Below are positions 24,783 through 31,573 of a stretch of 43,154 nt of DNA, one piece after another. How positions within the stretch are numbered: the first letter of the stretch is position 1; every line of letters starts with the position of its first letter. A program made the position numbers and the translations under genes. Source of the stretch: BTRG01 sp036986275 (GTDB taxonomy: Bacteria; Pseudomonadota; Gammaproteobacteria; Acidiferrobacterales; SZUA-150); contig BTRG01000012.1 of NCBI GenBank assembly GCA_036986275.1, forward strand, positions 1 to 43,154, read 5' to 3'. Below the pieces are notes generated by a model. The model saw nothing but the letters and a program-made list of their open reading frames with translations. It made no database searches and had not been told where the DNA came from.

Positions 24783-25477
24783 GCAATGAGTCCTAACCAG
24801 TGTTCGAATAAGTGATCTGCCTGCCGTTGCATAGCCTGTAGCCGTTGTGGCAGGCGCTTACGCATGGCCTCAGTACTTTGTACGCTGTCACTGGGTGCGG
24901 GCCGGTCCGTGTTGTGTGTGATCCAGTCGTCCACCAATGCCTCGGTCATCTCGATATGGCATTGCAGGGCCAGCGCTTTACCATATACAAAACCCTGATT
25001 TTGGCAGTGGGCACTGGTCAGGATGCGTGTCGCGCCGTCAGGCAGGGAAAAGGTTTCGCCATGCCAGTGAAAGGCTTCGAAGCTGGGCGCCACACCTTGC
25101 AGCCAGCCTCCCGCTTCCGGCCTGTGGCAGACTTCGACCGGCAGCCAGCCAAATTCCGGGACGGGATTCCGTGTGATGGTCGCTCCCAGGGCCTTGGCGA
25201 TGAGCTGGCCGCCCAGGCAGAAACCCAACACCGGCATATCCTGGGAAATCGCCTTTTGGATCAATTGGATAGATTGAGGTATCCACGGCAGGTCATCGTT
25301 CACGCTCATGGGCCCGCCCATGAACACCCAGGCCGAGGCCGACTCCGGATCGGTCGGGACGGCCTCGCCGCCGTCAATCTGGACTATCTTATAGAGTATG
25401 TCCCGCGCGATGAGAAAATCGGCCAAATATCCCGGACCCTCGTTGGCGGCATGGCGTAGTATGACGACAGGTTTCAT
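24779..25477 (-). CDS. class I glutamine amidotransferase-like protein
   Basis: A 232-residue protein beginning MKPVVILRHAANEGPG (start 25477; an ATG nine bases upstream is possible). The triad is visible: Cys 87 in VLGFCLGGQL, His 174 and Glu 176 in LQCHIEMTE. FHWHGETF (about 136-143) is typical of the GuaA-like stand-alone amidotransferase group. The acceptor substrate is unknown. It is translationally coupled to the sugar kinase. Confidence 0.85.
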   Translation of the reverse strand: MKPVVILRHAANEGPGYLADFLIARDILYKIVQIDGGEAVPTDPESASAWVFMGGPMSVNDDLPWIPQSIQLIQKAISQDMPVLGFCLGGQLIAKALGATITRNPVPEFGWLPVEVCHRPEAGGWLQGVAPSFEAFHWHGETFSLPDGATRILTSAHCQNQGFVYGKALALQCHIEMTEALVDDWITHNTDRPAPSDSVQSTEAMRKRLPQRLQAMQRQADHLFEHWLGLIA

Positions 25478-25534
25478 GGACGGCATTATAGCCGCAGCCC
25501 GCAACAAACCAGAACAGGGTCAGAACAGGGATTG

Positions 25535-26203
25535 ATGAGTACGACCAGGAATATTCAATTTTTACGTGTCCTCGTGTTGCTGTTGCTGGTTCTGCCGATG
25601 GCTTCCATGGCGATCGACAAGGTGCGCCTGTTTGCCTTGTTCAATGGCAAGGCCATTATCATGGTCGAAGACCAGCGTTATGTCTTGCGTCAAGGGGAGG
25701 CCACCCCCGGGGGTATCCGCTTAATAGAAACCAATACCGCGGAAGAACTGGCCGTACTGGAAATCAATGGCCGCAAGGAAACCCTCAAACTGGGTTCGGT
25801 ACTGGGTAGCAAGTTCGTCGTACGCAAACAGACCAGCGTGGTGTTATTCGCTGATCTCACCGGTCACTTCAAGACGAATGGCAGTATCAATGGCACCCCG
25901 GTGCGATTCCTGGTGGATACCGGCGCCACCGATATCGCCATGAGCAGTATCGCCGCCGATCGCATCGGCCTGCGCTACAAATCCAATGGCCGGCCCGGTG
26001 TCGCCTCCACGGCATCCGGCCTGGTCAGGACCTATAACCTCAAACTCACCAAGGTCAAAGTCGGCGACATCGTGCTGCACAATGTCGATGCCGGCATCAT
26101 CGAAGGCAGTTTCCCACAGGAAATACTGTTAGGCATGAGCTTCCTCGGTAAACTGGATATGCGCCAGGAAGGCAACAAGATGGAGCTGAAGAAGCGGTTT
26201 TAA
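25535..26203 (+). CDS. retropepsin-like clan AA aspartic protease (TIGR02281 type)
   Basis: A 222-residue protein, start at 25535 (ATG) with AGGG upstream; a TTG three bases earlier is an alternative. It has an N-terminal signal or membrane anchor (about 9-26) and a retropepsin domain with the active-site motif FLVDTGATDIAMS (Asp 128), a glycine-rich flap region around TASGLVRTY and the hydrophobic ILLGMSFLGKLDM near the end. The single DTG means it works as a dimer, in the periplasm. Its last 250 bp are present again at 27205-27454. This is the upstream gene of the cassette locus. Confidence 0.85.
   Translation: MSTTRNIQFLRVLVLLLLVLPMASMAIDKVRLFALFNGKAIIMVEDQRYVLRQGEATPGGIRLIETNTAEELAVLEINGRKETLKLGSVLGSKFVVRKQTSVVLFADLTGHFKTNGSINGTPVRFLVDTGATDIAMSSIAADRIGLRYKSNGRPGVASTASGLVRTYNLKLTKVKVGDIVLHNVDAGIIEGSFPQEILLGMSFLGKLDMRQEGNKMELKKRF
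25954..26203 (+). repeat. repeat R1: 3' end of the protease gene, duplicated at 27205-27454
   Basis: Bases 25954-26203 align with 27205-27454 at a constant offset of 1251 without gaps; I count about 16 mismatches in 250 positions, mostly in third codon positions. The similarity continues only as CTGATTTAT just after the stops. The upstream edge is a CGCCG shared with the end of repeat R2, a likely recombination junction. Confidence 0.9.
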
Positions 26204-26294
26204 GGTTCTGATTTATGCGGTCGAAGACAGGACACCACGGTTTTAGTCGGGGCATTTATAGAACTTACCGTACATCGGAATGGTGAGTACGAAG

Positions 26295-27383
26295 ATGAAT
26301 AGAGCAATATTATTGTTAGTACTGGTAATAACCACATCAAATAGCCATGCTGCCATGGTTGTGCCCCTGCCGACTTTAGATAATGTGCAGGTGGATGCAG
26401 CGGTTGTATTTAATACCGGTACAGAGCTTTATGAATATGAATACACCATTTTAAATCCAGACACCAATACCGGAAATATAAGATCAATCTGGGTGAGCAT
26501 AACCCGGCCCAAGGGCAGTGTCTCCTATGATACTGAAGAACTGTCCCTTCCGTATGCTGCGACAGACAAAACATATGGCCAAACCAGGACATTTGGATAC
26601 TTGATGAACGATAATATTAATTCTGTTGATATGATTCCTGTTGGTGTAGAAACCCCCAAGGGTTGGTATGGGTCAATCGCGGCATTGGGATACGCCATGT
26701 TTAACCACAGCAGCCGCATTACAGGGGGTGTGGGCAGGATATCGCCCGGGGGGTCTCTGGGGGGGCTCAGGCTGCTCAGCCGTGGCGTGCCTACCATCCG
26801 TAAGATTAAAGTTATTCCGTTATGGAAGTATGTATCGGATACCCCGGGGGGTATAACCCGCGAAGAACTGGAAGAGTCGCTCAGGTTGCGCGAGGCGGTG
26901 GTATTTCGTACTCACTCCATCGGCCCCTCCGCGGTTCTTATCGGTCACTTTCGTCACTGGAACCAACTGCGCGATGACCTGGTGAAAGCCATAGATCTGG
27001 GCTGGATCCCGGACAATGCACTTGCGAATTCCCTGCAATCGCTATTGGCTGAGGCGAGAGCGCTACTGGATGCCGATGATGGCACGGCGGCCAAAGCGAG
27101 TATGCAGGCCATGCTCGATGCACTGGCTCAAGCGACACCGGGCCAGATTGATGCGGGTGCCTCTGATCTGGTGCGTTTGAATGTGCTGGCGCTCATGCAG
27201 TATACGCCGATCGCATTGGTATTCGCTACAAATCCAATGGCAGGCCCGGTGTCGCCTCCACGGCATCCGGCATGGTCAGGACCTATAACCTCAAGTTCAC
27301 CAAAGCCAAAGTGGGCGACATCGTGCTGCACAATGTCGATGCCGGCATTATCGAAGGCAGTTTCCCGCAGGAAATCCTGTTAG
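26295..27383 (+). CDS. secreted protein, truncated paralog fused out of frame to protease-derived sequence
   Basis: Start at 26295 with GGTGAG upstream (an ATG at 26280 overlaps this site). The 362-residue reading frame has a signal peptide (1 to about 19, ending SHA) and is a paralog of the 697-residue protein at 28575. About 50% of residues match by eye over residues 20-205 (shared LNPDTN, YDTEE, MIPVG, LLSRGVPTIR), then nearly 100 residues are identical. At residue 304 (27205-27209) the paralogy stops and the frame enters the copied protease tail in another frame, giving about 58 meaningless residues. Several G-runs (26748, 26759, 26846) lie inside. Function unknown; probably exported and possibly non-functional. 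Confidence 0.7.
   Translation: MNRAILLLVLVITTSNSHAAMVVPLPTLDNVQVDAAVVFNTGTELYEYEYTILNPDTNTGNIRSIWVSITRPKGSVSYDTEELSLPYAATDKTYGQTRTFGYLMNDNINSVDMIPVGVETPKGWYGSIAALGYAMFNHSSRITGGVGRISPGGSLGGLRLLSRGVPTIRKIKVIPLWKYVSDTPGGITREELEESLRLREAVVFRTHSIGPSAVLIGHFRHWNQLRDDLVKAIDLGWIPDNALANSLQSLLAEARALLDADDGTAAKASMQAMLDALAQATPGQIDAGASDLVRLNVLALMQYTPIALVFATNPMAGPVSPPRHPAWSGPITSSSPKPKWATSCCTMSMPALSKAVSRRKSC
26919..27209 (+). repeat. repeat R2, first copy
   Basis: Bases 26919-27209 match 29193-29483 at an offset of 2274 with one mismatch seen (26945 T versus 29219 C). The flanking paralogous sequence upstream differs greatly and downstream the two copies are unrelated. This sharp edge points to recent gene conversion or recombination. 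It encodes the helical segment from IGPSAVLIGHF to LALMQYTP. Confidence 0.9.
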
Positions 27384-27454
27384 GCATGAGCTTCCTCGGT
27401 AAACTGGATATGCGCCAGGAAGGCAACAAGATGGAGCTGAAGAAGCGATTCTAA
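27205..27454 (+). pseudogene. repeat R1': orphan 3' fragment of a retropepsin gene
   Basis: The in-frame fragment VRTYNLKFTKAKVGDIVLHN through to MELKKRF and its stop at 27454 copies the last 80 residues of the upstream protease. It lacks the DTG active site and any start signal of its own, and its own frame differs from that of the gene it is fused to. About 94% DNA identity to the intact copy with mainly silent changes suggests it came from a diverged allele rather than from a fresh local duplication. Confidence 0.85.
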
Positions 27455-27531
27455 CTCACTGATTTATCAATAGTTATATTCAGAGAAATATTAGTATATT
27501 AACAAATAATTATTATTAAAAGAATCATAAC

Positions 27532-27542
27532 TGCTGTATACT
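27532..27542 (+). promoter_or_regulatory. candidate promoter of the peptidase/surface-protein pair
   Basis: In the AT-rich gap 27468-27578 the sequence TGCTGTATACT gives an extended -10 (TG before TATACT, 27537-27542), 37 bases before the ATG at 27579. No good -35 is visible. The rest of this short gap contains nothing gene-like. Confidence 0.35.
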
Positions 27543-27578
27543 CCGCTATTCTGAAATTCACCAACTAATCTGGTAGTC

Positions 27579-28554
27579 ATGGAAAGACAATTAGTTACAT
27601 CAAGATTGGCGCTAATTACATTAGTAATAGTTCTAACCCCCCCCCGTTCTGGCTGACGGGATTACTCGACCTTATGATGTTGAGTCCGAGCCATCTAAGT
27701 TGGCCGGCAAACCATCCGAATATACGACACGTTATGGCTGTTATGTTCGTTCTACTGCGCATCCTGTTAAATGTTCCTTTACCCACGTGGTCACGGGTGA
27801 GAAATCTCCTAATACCGATATCAATAATACTGGGGGTCATGTAAGTGGACATGGGACGCGTCTATTAACCTTAGATGATAATCCGCTGCGATTTGATGGC
27901 GAAGATTCTGATAATAGCAAGTTTGGGGTCGCGGGGTTTACCAAACAGGGTGATCGAGACGTGGCTGCAGTGATTCACGAGATGCCTGAAGCATCAGGAA
28001 CACTGGCAGGTAACTCAAGCCTTACAATATTAGAAAACTATTGGTGCTGGTACGAATGTTACACTAACAAGTCCTGGCGCTGGAAGGATTCTTATGAGTT
28101 AAAATATAAAGGATTAACGGAGAATCCCTTACCAAACTCAGGACAATATCACATAGTAGTAAGGGGGGATGGAATTCCCGGCGGTGGCCAGCATCCTTCG
28201 GGAACACATGGCATGCCAGATTCAATTAATACATTGTTACGGATAGCTGAGGAGTACTATAAACTTACAGGATATCGGCTTAGTATTAATGATGTCAGTT
28301 TACCTTTTGGCGGCTTGTTCGATATGAACTTTCAGTTTAATTCAAGTTTGGGGCATAGCACCCATCGAACTGGACGAGATGCAGATATTAATCAAGCTGA
28401 TGAAAGAGGTATTAAGATTCCATGTGCAGCTGATGAGTTGTTTAAAAAGTCGGTGAGGGAAGTTGCAAGTGGTGGTAGTAGGCCGAAATATGAATGTGAG
28501 AACACTTCCGGGGAAAATGATCCTAACGGTCCGAGAAAACATCTTGATCTATAG
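27579..28554 (+). pseudogene. secreted LAS/MepA-like peptidase, out of frame at a C9 tract
   Basis: ATG 27579 opens a hydrophobic leader (MERQLVTSRLALITLVIVL) that reaches a stop at 27654 in its own frame. The body of the protein is open from 27637 in the next frame. The two meet at nine C (27637-27645). With eight C they join into a signal peptide ending VLA followed by DGITRPYD, a good cleavage site, and a protein of about 324 residues. The body has HSTHRTGRDADIN, the H-x-x-G-x-D-A-D zinc motif of LAS peptidases (MepA/VanY-like peptidoglycan endopeptidases), and ends KHLDL. Base composition is AT-richer than neighbours. Either phase variation at the C-tract or a sequencing error explains the frame break. 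Confidence 0.7.
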
Positions 28555-28574
28555 TGATTTAAAAGTGATCCAAA

Positions 28575-30668
28575 ATGAAACTAATTAAAGTCAGTTTGTT
28601 AATATTGCTGCTTGTGTTTACGGTTGGAAGTAATGTCTATGCTGGTACAGTCGTTCCCCCGCCAATATTTAAGAATATTATGATTGACGCAACGGTATCA
28701 TATGATTCGTCAGGAAATGTCTATCGATATGAATATGCGGCATTAAACCCAGATACAAATAGTGGCGATATTCTTTCAGTTGAAGTAAATATTGAGAGAC
28801 CAAAAGCTAGTGTACCTTACGATACTGAGGAATTTACAATTCCTTACGGTGTTTCAGTACGGACATTCGGAGATATATACAGGTCTCGTATCAATCCAGT
28901 CGAAATGATACCTGTAGGTATAGTAACCCCAGAGGGTTGGTGGGGATCAATAGCTGCATCTGGTTATGCTGCATTTAATTGCTGTGCACCGCCTGGCAGA
29001 AAGAATAATCAAGTGTTACCAGGTGGGGCGCTAAGTGGTATGGTTTTATTGAGTCGTGGTGTGCCAACAATTCGAGGAGTTTCTGTTATACCTACCTGGG
29101 TATATGTATCTAATACACTCGGAGGCATTACTGAAGCGGAGAGCGAAGAAGCTAGCAGGCTCGACGGTTCTGTTCAATTTAATACCCACTCTATCGGCCC
29201 CTCCGCGGTTCTTATCGGCCACTTTCGTCACTGGAACCAACTGCGCGATGACCTGGTGAAAGCCATAGATCTGGGCTGGATCCCGGACAATGCACTTGCG
29301 AATTCCCTGCAATCGCTATTGGCTGAGGCGAGAGCGCTACTGGATGCCGATGATGGCACGGCGGCCAAAGCGAGTATGCAGGCCATGCTCGATGCACTGG
29401 CTCAAGCGACACCGGGCCAGATTGATGCGGGTGCCTCTGATCTGGTGCGTTTGAATGTGCTGGCGCTCATGCAGTATACGCCGGACACACCCATCGCCTT
29501 CGAGCCCGTGTATTCCCTGACACCCAAAACTGCATCCTATAACATTGGCCTGGAGCACGGCATGGTCGCCAAAGTCATCAATGCCGCCGATAACGATGCC
29601 CCGGCAACGGGTCAACTTGTGCGCATTGTCGTGACGGAAGGCCCGCATTCGGGTTTAGAATGGGCTGGATTCACCGACATTAACGGTGAGTTTTCTATTC
29701 GTTACAAGGGAGAGAAGGTCGGGACAGACCATATCATCTGGTTAGCGTCAATCATAGGCGGGAAAGAATTGGAAAACCCGATTCGGTTGGCCGCTACCAC
29801 GATTCAGCCAGGCATGCTGGCGTTGGCCGGGGATTCTCCCAACGCCGTGGCCGAGGCCGAAGTCACATGGCAGGGCGGGCCGGACTTGGTCGTGCCATTT
29901 CTGATGCCGCTGGAACTGACCACCCAGGGCGGGAATCCTGTTTTCATGACAGAAATTACGGAGAATATTGGGTCTATCGAGGCCTTTAATTCCGTGACTC
30001 GATATTATATTTCGAATGTATTACCTGTTGATCCGGCTGCGGCGGCAGTCGTAGGCGGACGCGTTGTACCGCCGCTGCTCCCCAAGGAAGTGACGGATAC
30101 CAGTAGCTTGCAATACACGATTCCAGAAGGTCTACCTGAAGGAGAGTACTATTTTGCCGCCTGCGCTGATGCGGATAATGAGATTGTCGAGCTTAATGAA
30201 GCCAATAATTGTTCATTCAATAAATTAACGCACTCAACATACAAGGTGGTGGCCGTGGTGGAGCCGTCGAATAATCCGCCGGATTGCAGTCAGGCGACAG
30301 CCAGTGAAAGCACATTGTGGCCACCGAATCATAAGTTAGCGGATATTACCGTTAATGGGATAACTGACCCAGATGGTGATCCCATCTCTGTTTTGATCAC
30401 CAGTATTCGTCAGGATGAACCCGTAAATGGCCTGGGTGACGGTGACACGAGTCCTGATGGTTTTGGTGTCAACACCTCAACGGCGCAGGTACGGGTGGAA
30501 CGCTCAGGATTGTTAAATGGCAGGGTATACACCATTGCTTTTACCGCTGACGATGGACAGGGTGGTGTGTGTGATGACGCGGTTTCTGTGGGCGTACCAC
30601 ACGATCAAGGGAAAGGCTCCGTACCCATCAATGATGGAGCGAATTACGATTCCACGCTTGCGATTTAA
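28575..30668 (+). CDS. large secreted multidomain protein with Ig-like and CARDB domains
   Basis: A 697-residue protein starting 20 bases after the peptidase stop, with a signal peptide (1 to about 24). Order: variable N-terminal domain (25-205) paralogous to the protein at 26295; shared helical R2 segment (206-303); an Ig/invasin-like domain (about 325-400, VTEGPHSG to FSIRYKGEKVGTDHI); a CARDB-type domain (about 435-555, ending ADADNEIVELNEANNCSF); and a final domain starting WPPNHKLADITVNGITDPDG as in many bacterial surface proteins. No sortase or autotransporter anchor is seen. It is probably extracellular or cell-surface; adhesion or binding is an inference. The N-terminal 600 bp are AT-rich, unlike the rest. 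Confidence 0.8.
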   Translation: MKLIKVSLLILLLVFTVGSNVYAGTVVPPPIFKNIMIDATVSYDSSGNVYRYEYAALNPDTNSGDILSVEVNIERPKASVPYDTEEFTIPYGVSVRTFGDIYRSRINPVEMIPVGIVTPEGWWGSIAASGYAAFNCCAPPGRKNNQVLPGGALSGMVLLSRGVPTIRGVSVIPTWVYVSNTLGGITEAESEEASRLDGSVQFNTHSIGPSAVLIGHFRHWNQLRDDLVKAIDLGWIPDNALANSLQSLLAEARALLDADDGTAAKASMQAMLDALAQATPGQIDAGASDLVRLNVLALMQYTPDTPIAFEPVYSLTPKTASYNIGLEHGMVAKVINAADNDAPATGQLVRIVVTEGPHSGLEWAGFTDINGEFSIRYKGEKVGTDHIIWLASIIGGKELENPIRLAATTIQPGMLALAGDSPNAVAEAEVTWQGGPDLVVPFLMPLELTTQGGNPVFMTEITENIGSIEAFNSVTRYYISNVLPVDPAAAAVVGGRVVPPLLPKEVTDTSSLQYTIPEGLPEGEYYFAACADADNEIVELNEANNCSFNKLTHSTYKVVAVVEPSNNPPDCSQATASESTLWPPNHKLADITVNGITDPDGDPISVLITSIRQDEPVNGLGDGDTSPDGFGVNTSTAQVRVERSGLLNGRVYTIAFTADDGQGGVCDDAVSVGVPHDQGKGSVPINDGANYDSTLAI
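29193..29483 (+). repeat. repeat R2, second copy, within the intact paralog
   Basis: This is the partner of 26919-27209. Here the reading frame continues normally after LALMQYTP into the Ig-like domain, so this is the complete context and the first copy is the truncated one. The GC-rich block follows an AT-rich N-terminal coding part, giving a clear composition step at its left edge. Confidence 0.9.
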
Positions 30669-30674
30669 GCGCGG

Positions 30675-31493
30675 CTATTCTTTTTGTTCCGTCTTATCCC
30701 GCTGTATCATCGCATACGCTGAATGATTATGGATGGATTCAAAGTTCTCTGATTCCACGGTATAGGCATCGACGCGGTCATCGTCATTGAGCTTGGTGGC
30801 AATGTCGCGCACCATGTCTTCGACAAACTTGGGGTTGTCATAGGCGCGTTCGGTGACATGTTTTTCATCAGGGCGTTTCAATAAGCCATAGAGTTCACAA
30901 CTGGCTTCCTTTTCCACCAGGTCTATGATGTCTTCCACCCAGATAAAGCTATTGGTCTGGACGGTAATGGTGACATGGGAGCGCTGGTTGTGGGCACCGC
31001 GATCGGAGATCTTTTTCGAACAGGGGCAGAGACTTGTTACCGGCACGATGACCTTGATGTTCATGGTGTCTTGCTTGTTACTGATCTCGCCAACAAAGGT
31101 AACGTCGTAGTCCATCAGGCTTGCCACGCTCGAGACCGGCGCCTTCTTGTTAATGAAGTAAGGGAAGTTCATCTCGATGTGGCCGGTATCGGCCTCCAGC
31201 TTTTCGGCCATCTCCGCCAGCATGTGTTTGAAGGACTCGACCGAGATCTCGGGATCGTGGTCGTTCAGGATTTCCACGAAGCGCGACATGTGTGTGCCCT
31301 TGAAATTGTGCGGCAGCTCGACGTACATATTAAAGTTGGCGATAGTGTGCTGCTCACCCTGGCTGCGATCCTTCACACGTACGGGATGACGGATGTCCTT
31401 GATGCCGACCTTGTCTATGGGCAGGCGGCGGGTATCCGGCGTATTCTGGACGTCGGCGATAGGCGCTGGCTGGACAATGTCTTTTGCTTGCAT
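30675..31493 (-). CDS. folE2: GTP cyclohydrolase IB
   Basis: A 272-residue protein of the FolE2 (COG1469) family: start MQAKDIVQPAPIADVQNTPD, core HMSRFVEIL, the conserved catalytic Cys and pair in SLCPCSKKISDRGAHNQRS, and the terminal SIHNHSAYA. It turns GTP into dihydroneopterin triphosphate for folate, and like other FolE2 enzymes can use Mn or other metals when zinc is scarce. It ends six bases from the convergent surface-protein gene. No zinc-responsive (Zur) site was recognised before its start. Confidence 0.95.
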   Translation of the reverse strand: MQAKDIVQPAPIADVQNTPDTRRLPIDKVGIKDIRHPVRVKDRSQGEQHTIANFNMYVELPHNFKGTHMSRFVEILNDHDPEISVESFKHMLAEMAEKLEADTGHIEMNFPYFINKKAPVSSVASLMDYDVTFVGEISNKQDTMNIKVIVPVTSLCPCSKKISDRGAHNQRSHVTITVQTNSFIWVEDIIDLVEKEASCELYGLLKRPDEKHVTERAYDNPKFVEDMVRDIATKLNDDDRVDAYTVESENFESIHNHSAYAMIQRDKTEQKE

Positions 31494-31573
31494 GAATCTA
31501 AGTCTCGACGGATCGTTGTCGGTCGATCCCGGAATAACTGACTGTTTTAGTCGGGTTTAGCTGAACGACAAGT

